A stretch of DNA of 64,000 nucleotides from Hornefia butyriciproducens (GTDB lineage Bacteria; Bacillota; Clostridia; Peptostreptococcales; Anaerovoracaceae). The position numbers and the translations under genes were made by a program. Each line of letters begins with the position of its first letter. Position 1 is the first letter of the stretch. The DNA is taken from assembly GCF_009695915.1 (NCBI RefSeq), contig NZ_VUMZ01000010.1:1-64000 (forward strand), in the 5' to 3' direction. Below, one piece after another: positions 51,157 through 60,632 of this stretch. Under the pieces are notes generated by a model. That model was not told the DNA's origin and did not search any database. It saw only the letters and a list, made by a program, of their open reading frames with translations.

Positions 51157-51632
51157 ACTAAAGTCCTCCGATTCTGTTTTCTTGATTTTCTGAGATCCGA
51201 AAAAAACTCTTTCAGGATCCGGGAGCAGTCCTCTTCCAGAACGCCCGTCTCCACCTCAATATTGTGGTTGAGCCGCGGTTCCTCCACGATGTCAAATACG
51301 GACCCGCAGGCGCCCGCCTTCGGATCCATCGTGCCGATACAGAGCTTCTCCATCCGGCTCCAGACCAGCGCGCCTGCGCACATGGCGCAGGGCTCGCAGG
51401 TGACATACATGGTGCAGCCGGGAAGTCTCCAGCCTCCCAGCCGTTCTGCCGCCTGGCGGATAGCGTTCATTTCCGCGTGAGCCGTGGGATCCTTCCGGGT
51501 CTCTGTCAGATTGTGTCCCCTGGCGATGATCTCGCCGTTCCGGACGATCACCGCACCGATGGGAACCTCCCCCAGCCGGAACGCCTTCTCCGCTTCGTTC
51601 AAAGCTTCTTTCATATATTCGTACTTACTCAT
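51153..51632 (-). CDS. tadA: tRNA-specific adenosine deaminase
   Basis: 159 residues from 51632 (MSKYEYMKEALNEAEKAF), the usual family start; a longer frame opens at 51698 but would begin upstream of the promoter. Zinc site His and catalytic Glu in THAEMNAI-like AHAEMNAIRQ, and Cys pair in CEPCAMCAGALVWSR. It converts A34 to inosine in tRNA-Arg(ACG). The C-terminus is about usual length. Confidence 0.93.
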   Translation of the reverse strand: MSKYEYMKEALNEAEKAFRLGEVPIGAVIVRNGEIIARGHNLTETRKDPTAHAEMNAIRQAAERLGGWRLPGCTMYVTCEPCAMCAGALVWSRMEKLCIGTMDPKAGACGSVFDIVEEPRLNHNIEVETGVLEEDCSRILKEFFSDLRKSRKQNRRTLV

Positions 51633-51642
51633 ACACCTAAAA

Positions 51643-51671
51643 AGTATACAACACTTCCATACAGTATTCAA
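51643..51671 (-). promoter_or_regulatory. Promoter of the tadA operon
   Basis: Minus strand TTGAAT (51666-51671), 17 bases, TATACT (51643-51648). The -10 box ends ten bases before the tadA ATG, so the message would have almost no leader. Confidence 0.7.
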
Positions 51672-51907
51672 GATGTTTTTGTACAGAATTCCGTGCATTA
51701 CGGAGCATTCCGTCCCCGTCTTCTGCTATGAAAACCGGTATCGTTTTCTGCTTCGGAACACTGACTTTGAAGCGATTGTCGGAAAGCAGACTATGCAGCG
51801 GTTTGCAATGACCAGTTTCACGATATCCTGCTATGCAGAAGGAAGGGATTAAAATGCCCTTCTATCTATCATTATATTTACAAAAATTGGATAATTCCGT
51901 AAATTTG

Positions 51908-51936
51908 TTGACTTTTTTGTGACAAAACAATATAAT
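51908..51936 (+). promoter_or_regulatory. Promoter of the secreted protein gene
   Basis: TTGACT (51908-51913), 17 bases, TATAAT (51931-51936). Confidence 0.8.
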
Positions 51937-51979
51937 ATGATGTAAGTCTATTTGTTTATGTTTCGGAAAGGAGTCTACA

Positions 51980-52807
51980 ATGCAGTCAAGATGTAGAAAA
52001 TATAAAAAACTGATTTCAAAGACATTGAGTGTCTTTGCACTGTGCGCTGTGCTGACGGTTAGTGCATTTGCGGATACGGAAACTGCCGAATATTCAATTC
52101 ACGCTGATTCCAAAAGCAATATTACTGCATACAATGACTTTGTGCTGCAGCCAGCTGTTTCAAAATCTGTATCCGAATATGAAATGATCAAGGAGTTGAG
52201 ACAATATCCAACAGATACGTTGAAAGAAAATGGATTTTCACAAAAGGAAATCACTGCAATTAAAGGTCCATTGAAAGCAAAATCAAAGTATGGAAATATA
52301 ACATATACCATCAACTATGATAAAATGTACCAGAAAAACGGCGAAACGTTCTTAAGAACAAAAATGACGTGGGATTGGAGTAAAGCACCAATATGTCTTT
52401 TAACGGACATTCCCGCGATGACAACCAGTGAAACATTTACTAAGGACTCTGCCACCGCAAAAGTGCAATATTATGCATATGGAAATAAAAACAAAAAAAC
52501 CAGTACTTCCTCTCCCAAAGTAAAGACCGCGAATGCCGGTCAAGGAGTATACATTAAACTCAGTATGGGCAAAAACTTTGATGTATCGGAACATTCTTAT
52601 AAAGAAATCCCCTTATCAGGGTCAATTACAACATCGTGGAGTGTGAGCAAAAAGCTCAAGCAAGTTGGCATTGCATCAAATTATGGGCATACCATTCTTT
52701 CATGTACTCCATCGGTATCTTTTGGTCGCTCTGCTGCAATCGGTTTCACGCCCGAAAAGAGATGTAAATACGGGGACGAGGCATACATGAAGGCAACTTT
52801 GAAATAG
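51980..52807 (+). CDS. Secreted protein of unknown function
   Basis: 275 residues. Signal peptide at 1-32 (TLSVFALCAVLTVSAFA). The mature part has a short helical region (SEYEMIKELRQYPTDTLKENG) then mostly beta sequence, ending in SVSFGRSAAIGFTPE. I do not recognise the family; similar-looking proteins occur in Bacillota as small secreted, possibly bacteriocin-like or regulatory products, but I cannot support that. Base composition is clearly more AT-rich than the flanking genes, suggesting transfer. GGAAAGGAG precedes the start. A small membrane protein follows 14 bases later. Confidence 0.7.
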   Translation: MQSRCRKYKKLISKTLSVFALCAVLTVSAFADTETAEYSIHADSKSNITAYNDFVLQPAVSKSVSEYEMIKELRQYPTDTLKENGFSQKEITAIKGPLKAKSKYGNITYTINYDKMYQKNGETFLRTKMTWDWSKAPICLLTDIPAMTTSETFTKDSATAKVQYYAYGNKNKKTSTSSPKVKTANAGQGVYIKLSMGKNFDVSEHSYKEIPLSGSITTSWSVSKKLKQVGIASNYGHTILSCTPSVSFGRSAAIGFTPEKRCKYGDEAYMKATLK

Positions 52808-52821
52808 CAGAGGAGAGCAAA

Positions 52822-52977
52822 ATGAAATTTAACGGATGGATTCTGCTGCTGGTCTGCATACTGGCAGGATTTTTGGCTTATATATCAGTAGAAGGTTATT
52901 TGGGTGACGGAATTGCAACTATTTGTTGCTTTATGGCGCCGGCAATTGTATACATCGGGAACAAAATAAGCAAATGA
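52822..52977 (+). CDS. 51-residue membrane peptide
   Basis: MKFNGWILLLVCILAGFLAY, then a glycine-rich turn and a second hydrophobic segment (IATICCFMAPAIVYIG), ending NKISK. Two short membrane helices with little outside them. Good AGAGGAG site seven bases before the ATG. It follows the secreted protein in one transcript, so it may be its partner (export aid or protection), which is inference. Confidence 0.65.
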   Translation: MKFNGWILLLVCILAGFLAYISVEGYLGDGIATICCFMAPAIVYIGNKISK

Positions 52978-53124
52978 TATGCGGAGCCCCAATCCTGACA
53001 AGCGTTCAACGCGTCATTATCGTTCAAGGCTGTCACTACGAAGGAAATCGCATAAAAATAATCACAGAAGGAAGGTATGTTCAGGAGAACGAGAGACTGC
53101 CGTGGTGTGTAGAAGTGCAACTGC

Positions 53125-53157
53125 GCTGTGTTGCTGCAACACGGCATTGCTTTTTTT
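53125..53157 (+). terminator. Terminator after the secreted protein/peptide pair
   Basis: GCTGTGTTG, three-base loop, CAACACGGC, then ATTGCTTTTTTT. The 52978-53124 gap holds nothing else clear. Confidence 0.8.
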
Positions 53158-53212
53158 ATGTTTTTTTAGTAACATATACGGTAAAGAAAATGAAAAAGGA
53201 GGGCTCCGCCCT

Positions 53213-53851
53213 ATGATTATGGATATCGCCGCGGGGATTATCATCGTTCTGTCGGCAGTCTTTTACTGTCGCAGGGGGTTTGCGGCATCAGTCATCAATA
53301 TGCTTCAGTGGTTTCTCTGCATCGTCGTCGGACTGCTGCTCTGTGATAACGCCACCCGGCTCCTGACCGGACATACCGGAGCGGGAAATTTTCTGAACGG
53401 CGTATTCGAGAAAAAGCTGGCCTCCACTGGCAGCCCGCACACACAGGCACAGTCGGTATACGATGTGTTTCACGGCTATATCAGCAGCAATTCCCAGATG
53501 GTTTCCAATCCGGGAGCCTCGGACATCACTCAGATTGTCCTGGCGATTCTGTCCTTTTTTGTAATCATCGCCGCGGTGAAGCTGCTGCTGTGGCTGTTCT
53601 GCAAAATCTTCCCGCAGGAAAGCTATGACGGAATCCGCCGTTTCTTCGACCGGCTGACGGGAATTGTCTGCGGAACCGGAATGGGCATCATCTATGTTCT
53701 TCTGGCGCTGACGATGCTGCTGGCACTGATGGCGGTGTTACCGTCGGGTATCGCGTCTGCGCTGTCCGGTACGCTGGACAGTTCCTTTGTGACCGGCAGC
53801 CTGTACACCAACAACCCGCTGCTGCCCCTGCTCCGGAATCTGTTCACCTGA
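53213..53851 (+). CDS. CvpA-family membrane protein
   Basis: 212 residues with four hydrophobic helices: IAAGIIIVLSAVFYC, MLQWFLCIVVGLLL, IVLAILSFFVIIAAVKLLLW and TGMGIIYVLLALTMLLALM. The layout, with GIVCGTGMGIIY before the last helix, fits CvpA/colicin V production-type proteins, whose role is uncertain (cell envelope stability). Start at 53213 or 53219; AGGAGGG lies 13-19 bases upstream within a small hairpin (AGGGC/GCCCT). It precedes the pyr operon but has its own context. Confidence 0.7.
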   Translation: MIMDIAAGIIIVLSAVFYCRRGFAASVINMLQWFLCIVVGLLLCDNATRLLTGHTGAGNFLNGVFEKKLASTGSPHTQAQSVYDVFHGYISSNSQMVSNPGASDITQIVLAILSFFVIIAAVKLLLWLFCKIFPQESYDGIRRFFDRLTGIVCGTGMGIIYVLLALTMLLALMAVLPSGIASALSGTLDSSFVTGSLYTNNPLLPLLRNLFT

Positions 53852-53878
53852 AGCTGACAATTCTTCTTGCAGGAGGGC

Positions 53879-53907
53879 TTGACAGTGACCCGGGTTTGTG
53901 ATATAAA
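53879..53907 (+). promoter_or_regulatory. Promoter of the pyr operon
   Basis: TTGACA (53879-53884), 17 bases, TATAAA (53902-53907). The leader is only about 35 bases, too short for a PyrR attenuator. Confidence 0.8.
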
Positions 53908-53947
53908 ATTAAAAGTTTGAGTTTTTTCGGAACAGGAAGGACACGAC

Positions 53948-55222
53948 ATGGCAATTCTGCTGACGAACGGCAACGTATACTGTGACAGAGGTTTTCAGAG
54001 GACGGACCTTCTCATTTCAGAAGGACGGTCATTCGTTTTTGAAAAACCCGACCTCCGTCACGCAGACCGTACAATCGACTGTAAAGGCAAGATCATTATT
54101 CCCGGCTTAGCGGATGTACACGTACATTTCCGTGAACCCGGGTTTTCTTATAAAGAGACCATACGCACAGGCTCCGCGGCGGCAGCTGCCGGAGGCTATA
54201 CCTGCGTCTGCACCATGCCGAATCTGAATCCGGCGCCTTCAACAAAGGAAGGTCTGCAGGTCCAGCTGGACCTGATCCGCAGGGATTCTCTCATCGACAT
54301 TGTTCCCTACGGAGCCATCACCGCTGATCAGGACGGCCGCAGCCGTCTGTCCGACATGGAGACACTGGCTCCCTTCGTCTGCGCCTTCACCGATGACGGT
54401 AAAGGCGTACAGGCAGGTGCACGGATGGAGGAAGCCATGCGGCTGGCGAAGTCTCTGCATCGCATGATCGTCGCCCACTGCGAGGACGAGAGCCTCCTGG
54501 GCGGACGCGCTGTCCACGACGGCGTCTATGCGAAGAAGCTGGGCATCCGAGGAATATCTTCAGAAAGTGAATGGCGGCAGGTAGAACGGGACGTGGAGCT
54601 GGCGGCGAAGACCGGCTGCGCTTATCACGTCTGCCATATTTCCACAAAGGAAACCGTGGAAATTATTCGGCAGGCAAAGAAAAGCGGCGTGGATGTGAGC
54701 TGTGAGACAGGCCCTCACTATCTGGTCCTGTGCGATGAGGATCTGCAGGATCTCGGACGGTTCAAAATGAATCCGCCGATCCGCAGCGCGGACGATCGGG
54801 ACGCACTGCGAGAGGGTCTTGCGGATGGCACAATCGACATGATCGCCACCGACCACGCTCCCCACAGCGCAGAAGAGAAATCCCGGGGAATTCTGGACAG
54901 CGCCTTCGGCATCGTCGGACTGGAAACCGCTTTCCCTGTCCTGTACAGCCGGCTGGTGTGCCGGGACAGACTCATCACAACAGAAAAGTTAATCGACCTG
55001 ATGGCTCTCGCGCCGAGACGGCGCTTCCCCCTCCCGGGCGGACCCATCACAGACGGCGCCCGCGCGGATGTGACCGTCATCGACCCGGAGGCTTCCTTTG
55101 TGATAAACCCGTCGGACTTCCGAAGCAAAGGAAAAGCCACGCCATTTGAAGGCTGGGAGGTTCAGGGGAAGGTACAGATGACCTTCTGCGCCGGTACGCC
55201 GGTATATGAGGTAGAACAATGA
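53948..55222 (+). CDS. pyrC: Dihydroorotase
   Basis: 424 residues, class I type. Zinc His pair in DVHVHFREPG, later ligands in VAHCEDE and CHISTKE, catalytic Asp in IATDHAPHS. It closes carbamoyl-aspartate to dihydroorotate. First gene of pyrC-K-D-F-E-B-I; its stop overlaps the pyrK ATG (ATGA). Confidence 0.94.
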   Translation: MAILLTNGNVYCDRGFQRTDLLISEGRSFVFEKPDLRHADRTIDCKGKIIIPGLADVHVHFREPGFSYKETIRTGSAAAAAGGYTCVCTMPNLNPAPSTKEGLQVQLDLIRRDSLIDIVPYGAITADQDGRSRLSDMETLAPFVCAFTDDGKGVQAGARMEEAMRLAKSLHRMIVAHCEDESLLGGRAVHDGVYAKKLGIRGISSESEWRQVERDVELAAKTGCAYHVCHISTKETVEIIRQAKKSGVDVSCETGPHYLVLCDEDLQDLGRFKMNPPIRSADDRDALREGLADGTIDMIATDHAPHSAEEKSRGILDSAFGIVGLETAFPVLYSRLVCRDRLITTEKLIDLMALAPRRRFPLPGGPITDGARADVTVIDPEASFVINPSDFRSKGKATPFEGWEVQGKVQMTFCAGTPVYEVEQ

Positions 55223-55947
55223 AGCAGCAATATCTGACCGTCCGATCGGTCACCGAAATTCAGAAAAACATATATAAGATGAAGCTTTCCGGCAACTGCA
55301 CGGAAATTTCCGCTCCCGGACAGTTCATCAATATCCGCCTCGCGGGCTTTTACCTGCGGCGTCCGATCTCCATCGCCAGCTGGGACGCCGCCAGCCTCAC
55401 CATCGTCTTTCGGACTGTGGGGGCCGGAACAGAGGCTCTTTCCCGTGTCGAGCCGGGCACATCGCTGGACGTGCTGATGCCTCTGGGCAACGGTTTCGAC
55501 CTTACAAAGGGCGGTAGCAGTCCCCTCCTCATCGGAGGCGGCATCGGTCTTCCGCCGGTTTACGGGTTGGCTCGCGCCATGGTGCAGGAGGGCATGACGC
55601 CCCGGGTCATCGCCGGGTTCAACACAAAGAATGATGTGATTCTGACAAAGGACTTCAACTTCCTGGGCATCGAACCGGTCATCACAACGATGGACGGAAG
55701 CGAGGGACTGCGGGGCACAGTAACGGACGCCGCTGCAAACGCCGACACCGGCTATGTCTATGCATGCGGTCCGGAGCCGATGCTGAAAGCAGTTTACGAC
55801 ATCTGCGGCGACGGACAGTTCAGCTTCGAAGCGCGCATGGCCTGCGGCTTCGGCGCCTGCATGGGCTGCAGCTGCAAAACAAAGTACGGGTACAAACGGA
55901 TCTGCAAGGACGGTCCTGTTCTGCAAAAGGAGGAGATCATATGGTAA
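55219..55947 (+). CDS. pyrK: Dihydroorotate dehydrogenase electron-transfer subunit
   Basis: 242 residues. FAD domain first (GQFINIRLAGFYLRRPISIA), NAD domain (LIGGGIGLPPVYGLARAM), then the 2Fe-2S cysteines in ACGFGACMGCSCKT and RICKDGPV. It passes electrons from PyrD to NAD+. Overlaps pyrC by four and pyrD by seven bases. It defines a class 1B enzyme with the next gene. Confidence 0.95.
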   Translation: MKQQYLTVRSVTEIQKNIYKMKLSGNCTEISAPGQFINIRLAGFYLRRPISIASWDAASLTIVFRTVGAGTEALSRVEPGTSLDVLMPLGNGFDLTKGGSSPLLIGGGIGLPPVYGLARAMVQEGMTPRVIAGFNTKNDVILTKDFNFLGIEPVITTMDGSEGLRGTVTDAAANADTGYVYACGPEPMLKAVYDICGDGQFSFEARMACGFGACMGCSCKTKYGYKRICKDGPVLQKEEIIW

Positions 55948-56852
55948 ACACACAGGTTCACCTTTGTGGCCTCACCCTGGACAACCCTGTCATCCCCGCC
56001 AGCGGCACCTTCGGCTACGGCAGGGAATTCGCGGAACTCTACGACCTGGATATCCTGGGTTCCATCTCATTCAAGGGCACGACGCCGGAGGAACGGGGCG
56101 GCAATCCCCTCCCCCGCATCGCGGAATGCCCGCAGGGAATGCTGAACTCCGTAGGGCTGCAGAATCCCGGGCTGGAGGAGGTCTGCACCCGCGAACTGAA
56201 GGAACTTGCGAAAATCTATCACAAGCCGGTCATCGCCAACATCAGCGGATTCTCAGTCGAGGATTACGTGACCTGCGCAAGAGCCATGGACCGGGAGGAG
56301 CAGGTGGGCATCATCGAGGTCAATATCAGCTGCCCCAATGTCCATAACGGCGGAATGGCTTTCGGAACAGATCCCGCTTCTGCGGCCGAGGTAACAAAGG
56401 CGGTCCGGCGCGTCACGGACAAACCGGTGTTCATGAAGCTGTCACCGAATGTCACTGATATCGCTGAAATCGCCCGTGCCTGCGAGGCAGCCGGAGCGGA
56501 CGGCCTGTCGCTGATCAACACCCTTCTGGGAATGCGCATCGACATTCAGCGCCGGCAACCGGTGCTGGCAAATAAAATGGGAGGCTACTCCGGTCCGGCC
56601 ATCTTCCCGGTGGCGGTCCGCATGGTATATCAGGCGGCGCGGGCGGTCAGAATCCCGATTATCGGGATGGGCGGTATCTCCACGGCAGAGGATGTCATCG
56701 AGATGATGATGGCCGGTGCCACGGCGGTACAGGTGGGTGCTGCGAACCTGGTGGATCCGTTCGCCTGCCCCAACATCATCGAGACTCTCCCGACCCTGAT
56801 GGAAAAGCTGAATATCAGAAATCTTGAAGAAATAATAGGAGTGATTGAATAA
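55941..56852 (+). CDS. pyrD: Dihydroorotate dehydrogenase, catalytic subunit (class 1B)
   Basis: 303 residues from 55941 ([20 protein letters not shown]), behind AAAGGAGGAG; the frame is open further upstream but overlaps pyrK. FMN barrel with [20 protein letters not shown], the catalytic Cys in [11 protein letters not shown], and [15 protein letters not shown]. It oxidises dihydroorotate to orotate. The stop overlaps the pyrF ATG by one base (TAATG). Confidence 0.95.
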   Translation: MVNTQVHLCGLTLDNPVIPASGTFGYGREFAELYDLDILGSISFKGTTPEERGGNPLPRIAECPQGMLNSVGLQNPGLEEVCTRELKELAKIYHKPVIANISGFSVEDYVTCARAMDREEQVGIIEVNISCPNVHNGGMAFGTDPASAAEVTKAVRRVTDKPVFMKLSPNVTDIAEIARACEAAGADGLSLINTLLGMRIDIQRRQPVLANKMGGYSGPAIFPVAVRMVYQAARAVRIPIIGMGGISTAEDVIEMMMAGATAVQVGAANLVDPFACPNIIETLPTLMEKLNIRNLEEIIGVIE

Positions 56853-57550
56853 TGGCCAAAGACGTCATCATCGCCTGCGATTTTCCAGGCAAAGCAGAAA
56901 CCCTGGCATTCCTGGACCGGTTCACCGGCCGGAAGCCCTTTGTTAAAATCGGCATGGAACTGTTTTACGCTGAAGGACCCGACATCGTGCGGGAGATTAA
57001 GGCGAGGGGGCACAAAATCTTCCTCGATCTGAAGCTCCACGACATCCCGAACACGGTAGAAAAAGCGATGGCCTCGCTGGCCCGCCTGGAAGTGGACATG
57101 ACCAACGTCCACGCGGCCGGCACCATTGAAATGATGAAGGCCGCCCGCAGAGGCCTCACCCGCCCGGACGGCAGCCGTCCTATCCTGATCGCCGTCACCC
57201 AGCTGACCTCTACCAGCCAGCGTGCGATGGAACAGGATCTGATGATCCATGCGCCCATCGCAGAGGTGGTCACACAGTACGCCCGGAACACCAGAGAGGC
57301 CGGGTTGGACGGCGTGGTCTGCTCGCCCCTTGAGGCCGGCGTGATCCACAAGGCATGCGGTGAAGATTTTCTGACCGTAACCCCGGGCATCCGTTTCGCC
57401 GGGGCCGCCGCAGATGACCAGTCCAGGATTACCACTCCCGCCAGAGCGAGAGAGATCGGCAGCGACTACATCGTCGTAGGCCGCCCTGTCACCAAAGCGA
57501 AGGATCCCGTCGCCGCCTACGAGCGATGCCTGACGGATTTCCTCGGCTGA
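56852..57550 (+). CDS. pyrF: Orotidine 5'-phosphate decarboxylase
   Basis: 232 residues, type 1. Asp in [10 protein letters not shown], the catalytic set in [13 protein letters not shown], and phosphate-binding end [13 protein letters not shown]. It forms UMP from OMP. Coupled to pyrD by overlapping stop and start. Confidence 0.95.
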   Translation: MAKDVIIACDFPGKAETLAFLDRFTGRKPFVKIGMELFYAEGPDIVREIKARGHKIFLDLKLHDIPNTVEKAMASLARLEVDMTNVHAAGTIEMMKAARRGLTRPDGSRPILIAVTQLTSTSQRAMEQDLMIHAPIAEVVTQYARNTREAGLDGVVCSPLEAGVIHKACGEDFLTVTPGIRFAGAAADDQSRITTPARAREIGSDYIVVGRPVTKAKDPVAAYERCLTDFLG

Positions 57551-57680
57551 CGCCGGGCGACAGCCGGGCGGAACATAGCCCCCGAGCCTCGGAGCATGTG
57601 GTCGAGCGTAAGGCAGGCGAGAGAACAGCCTGCAAGGAGCGGCGAGATGCGCGCCGGGCTCGCGAGGAGAAAGACTGACA
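57551..57680 (+). other. GC-rich spacer between pyrF and pyrE
   Basis: 163 bases separate pyrF and pyrE, in contrast to the overlaps elsewhere in the operon. The first 130 are GC-rich with short repeats (GCCGGGCG, GGCGAGA). No terminator, promoter or gene is clear. It resembles the degenerate repeats seen after pabC. Confidence 0.4.
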
Positions 57681-57713
57681 ATTTGTTAATTCAGATACAC
57701 GGAAGGAGTACAC

Positions 57714-58352
57714 ATGAGTAAGCAAGAAATCGCGCGGGGGCTGCTGTCCATCGGAGCTGTTTTTCTGCGGCCGGAGGATCCCTTCACCTGGGCCAGCGGC
57801 ATTCAGAGCCCTATCTACTGTGACAACAGGCTGACGCTGACCGCGCCGGACGTGCGGATTAAGGTCGAGCAGGGTCTGGTTCGCATCATTCAGGAATGCT
57901 ACCCTGACTGCCAGCTGGTCATGGGAACCAGCACCGCAGGCATTGCTCACGCAGCAATCGTCGGGCACCTGATGAATCTTCCCATGGGTTATGTCCGGGG
58001 CAGCCGTAAGGATCACGGCCGTACCAACCAGATTGAAGGAAAGCTTGTCCCCGGGGAAAAGACCGTCGTCATCGAGGACCTGATTTCCACCGCCGGTTCC
58101 TGCTGCGAAACCGTCGAAATCCTCAGAGAAGCCGGTGCGGAGGTCCTGGGAGTTGCCAGCATCTTCACCTACGGCATGCAGAAGGGACTCGACCGCCTGG
58201 CGGAGCACAACACAGAAAATCACAGCCTCTGCGACCTGGACACTCTGGTTGAAGTAGCTGTGGAAGCCGGATATATCAAGCCGGAGGACAAAAATAAAAT
58301 ACTGCGTTTCAGAAAAAATCCGTCTGACGGCGGATGGATGAAGGAGGACTGA
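57714..58352 (+). CDS. pyrE: Orotate phosphoribosyltransferase
   Basis: 212 residues. PRPP loop [36 protein letters not shown] near the start; [18 protein letters not shown]. It joins orotate and PRPP to OMP, the substrate of PyrF. GGAAGGAG before the start; the next ATG follows one base after its stop. Confidence 0.95.
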   Translation: MSKQEIARGLLSIGAVFLRPEDPFTWASGIQSPIYCDNRLTLTAPDVRIKVEQGLVRIIQECYPDCQLVMGTSTAGIAHAAIVGHLMNLPMGYVRGSRKDHGRTNQIEGKLVPGEKTVVIEDLISTAGSCCETVEILREAGAEVLGVASIFTYGMQKGLDRLAEHNTENHSLCDLDTLVEVAVEAGYIKPEDKNKILRFRKNPSDGGWMKED

Positions 58353-58353
58353 C

Positions 58354-59274
58354 ATGAGCGAAATTCGCAACCTGATTAACATCACGGACTTTTCGGTGGA
58401 GGAAATCGATCACCTGATCGAGGTCGCCGATGATATCATCGCACAGCCGGAAAAATACCAGGACATCTGCGCCCACAAAAAACTGGCCACACTGTTCTTT
58501 GAGCCGAGCACCAGAACGCGTCTGAGCTTCACCGCGGCCATGATGGAACTGGGCGGGAACGTACTGGGCTTCGACGACGCCAGCACCAGCTCCACCAAGA
58601 AGGGAGAAAGTGTCAGCGATACAGTCATCATGGCAGGCTGCTATGCGGACATTATTGCCATGCGCCACCCCAAGGAGGGCGCTCCGGTCATTGCCGCGAC
58701 AAAGACAACCGTTCCGATTATCAATGCGGGCGACGGCGGTCATTTCCACCCGACTCAGACCCTGACCGACCTCCTGACCATCAGCCGGAAAAAGGGCGGC
58801 CTCGGGAATTTCACCATCGGTCTCTGCGGCGACCTGAAGTTCGGCCGCACGGTCCACTCTCTGATCGAGGCTCTGATGCGCTATGAAAATGTGAAATTCG
58901 CTCTGATCTCACCCGAAGAACTGCAGCTCCCCGACTATGTGAAGGAAAACATGGACCGCGCCGGCGCTGAGTGGGTGGAATACCGCAAGCTGGAGGACGC
59001 AATGCCGGAACTGGATATTCTGTACATGACCCGCGTCCAGAAAGAGCGCTTCTTCAACGAAGAAGACTACGTCAGACTGAAGGACAGTTTCATTCTGAAT
59101 CTGGAGCTCCTGGAGCCCGCCAAGAAGGATCTGATCATCATGCATCCGCTGCCTCGTGTCAATGAAATTTCCGTAGAGGTGGACAATGATCCGCGGGCCT
59201 GCTATTTCTACCAGGCACTCTGCGGCAAATACATCAGAATGGCACTGATTCTCTATCTTCTGGGCATCAAATAG
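58354..59274 (+). CDS. pyrB: Aspartate carbamoyltransferase, catalytic chain
   Basis: 306 residues. Carbamoyl phosphate motif [22 protein letters not shown] with the loop lysine; aspartate-side HPLPRVNEI. It makes carbamoyl-aspartate. A regulatory chain gene follows, so the holoenzyme is probably the c6r6 kind. Confidence 0.96.
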   Translation: MSEIRNLINITDFSVEEIDHLIEVADDIIAQPEKYQDICAHKKLATLFFEPSTRTRLSFTAAMMELGGNVLGFDDASTSSTKKGESVSDTVIMAGCYADIIAMRHPKEGAPVIAATKTTVPIINAGDGGHFHPTQTLTDLLTISRKKGGLGNFTIGLCGDLKFGRTVHSLIEALMRYENVKFALISPEELQLPDYVKENMDRAGAEWVEYRKLEDAMPELDILYMTRVQKERFFNEEDYVRLKDSFILNLELLEPAKKDLIIMHPLPRVNEISVEVDNDPRACYFYQALCGKYIRMALILYLLGIK

Positions 59275-59301
59275 ATTTAAACAGGAAAGCGAGGTACATT
59301 A

Positions 59302-59721
59302 ATGAATATCGATGGAGTAAACACCGGCGTCGTACTAGATCACATCAAGGCAGGAAAAAGCATGCAGATCTATGAACTCATGCGGCTCGACAAGCTGAAA
59401 TGCTGCGTTGCCATCATCCAGAACGCAGACAGCGCGAAATACGGAAAAAAGGATATCATCAAGGTAGACGGCGACCTTAACCTGGATTTTGACATACTGG
59501 GATATATCGACAGCAACATCACCGTCAACATCGTCGAGAACGGCCGCCTGGAGAAAAAGGTTCACCTGGACCTGCCCGAGACGCTGACTAATGTCATCAA
59601 ATGCAAGAATCCACGCTGCATCACATCAATCGAGCAGGAAATCCCCCACAAATTCCGTCTCGTCGATCGGGACAAAAAAGTGTACCGCTGCATCTACTGC
59701 GACGCGGAATACACTGAATAG
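59302..59721 (+). CDS. pyrI: Aspartate carbamoyltransferase, regulatory chain
   Basis: 139 residues. Nucleotide domain first (GVVLDHIKAGKSMQIYELM), then the zinc domain with four Cys in CKNPRCITS and YRCIYCDAEY. It gives feedback control by nucleotides. Last gene of the operon, followed by a terminator. Confidence 0.95.
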   Translation: MNIDGVNTGVVLDHIKAGKSMQIYELMRLDKLKCCVAIIQNADSAKYGKKDIIKVDGDLNLDFDILGYIDSNITVNIVENGRLEKKVHLDLPETLTNVIKCKNPRCITSIEQEIPHKFRLVDRDKKVYRCIYCDAEYTE

Positions 59722-59735
59722 ACGTCCATTTCACC

Positions 59736-59768
59736 AAAAGCCGGCCTTTGCAAAAAGACCGGCTTTTA
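59736..59768 (+). terminator. Terminator after the pyr operon
   Basis: AAAGCCGGCCTTT and AAAGACCGGCTTTT with a short loop and a final T-run. Confidence 0.85.
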
Positions 59769-59951
59769 CTGTACAGAGCGACCCTTACTGTGCCGACGGT
59801 TTGCCGTACAGAACGACCGGCGGGCGAACCGGATTCTCCGCAGCTCCTCCACCGGCGTGCAGATATCTGCGAGAATCTCCCGTACAACAGGAACCCTCCT
59901 GCAGTACATCTGCAATACCCGCTGATCCGCCAAAAAATCCCTTGCAATCAA
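59766..59951 (-). pseudogene. Possible trpE N-terminal remnant
   Basis: A 61-residue minus-strand frame containing RVPVVREILADICTPVEELRRI, close to the VPVYREILADTLTPVSAF block near the start of anthranilate synthase component I. Nothing of the rest of TrpE follows; the frame runs into the pyr terminator. It has only a TTG or late start. If real, it is a scrap left by a deletion. 59952-60069 shows one hairpin of GAGGGGCG/CGCCCCTC type and nothing else. Confidence 0.4.
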
Positions 59952-60069
59952 CGGCCACTCGTGTTACACTTTATGATGTGTGAGGGGCGCACCCCTCGTT
60001 AACACGCAATTTAAGCGCGTGACCCATTTTCGGGTCGATATATCCGGCACTATTGCCGGCAGCCGACAC

Positions 60070-60145
60070 GCTTCCGTGGCTCAGTTGGCAGAGCAGCGCA
60101 TTCGTAACGCGCAGGTCGGCGGTTCGAGCCCGCCCGGGAGCTCCA
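60070..60145 (+). tRNA. tRNA-Thr (anticodon CGT)
   Basis: 76 bases with encoded CCA. GCTTCCG pairs with CGGGAGC; anticodon loop TTCGTAA; T arm GTTCGAGC. It reads ACG. Confidence 0.95.
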
Positions 60146-60149
60146 TAAA

Positions 60150-60183
60150 GAACTTCTCCTCACAGAGAGGTTCTTTTTTTCTT
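60150..60183 (+). terminator. Terminator after tRNA-Thr
   Basis: AGAACTTCTC and GAGAGGTTCT arms, then TTTTTTC. Confidence 0.8.
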
Positions 60184-60478
60184 TGTGACAAAGACTTCTC
60201 GGCGCGAACTTCGTTTGTCCGTTCCAACCTGCCGGTTCATAAGCGGTGCCCGAGACACGAGTCACAGCGCAAGCTAAGGCGTAAGCCACGCGCCAGTTAT
60301 GGCGTCGACCCATAATTGGTTCAATATTTTTTTCGTTCTGAGTCAATGTTGAATCAGAATACCGCCATTCCGCCATTTTTGCACCGGTTGAAATCCGGAA
60401 TTCCCGCATTTTCAGGGATTTTCCCGGGATTGCCGACAGGCATCAAAATTTTTTACAAAGTATTTTTCAGCAATTATC

Positions 60479-60492
60479 GTTGAAATTTCAAC
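60479..60492 (+). promoter_or_regulatory. Palindrome, candidate activator site
   Basis: GTTGAAATTTCAAC, a perfect 14-bp palindrome centred about 80 bases upstream of the start predicted from the sigma-54 promoter, a usual distance for enhancer-binding proteins. 60184-60478 shows no gene. Confidence 0.4.
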
Positions 60493-60538
60493 ACCACTCG
60501 ATAAAATATCATTTTATTTCCGGATTTCTTTTGCAAGT

Positions 60539-60555
60539 TTGGCACGGTATATGCT
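60539..60555 (+). promoter_or_regulatory. Sigma-54 (-24/-12) promoter
   Basis: TTGGCACGGTATATGCT fits YTGGCACGRNNNTTGCW at all but one position, with GG and GC exactly 12 bases apart. No sigma-A pair is seen close by. The gene it would serve starts about 70 bases after the expected start point. Confidence 0.75.
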
Positions 60556-60632
60556 TTGTACTAGGGGTGAATAAAGGATAAAAAAGAAACCAGATAAAGG
60601 AACTCAGTGTTTTGTGAATGGAGGTATTCAAG

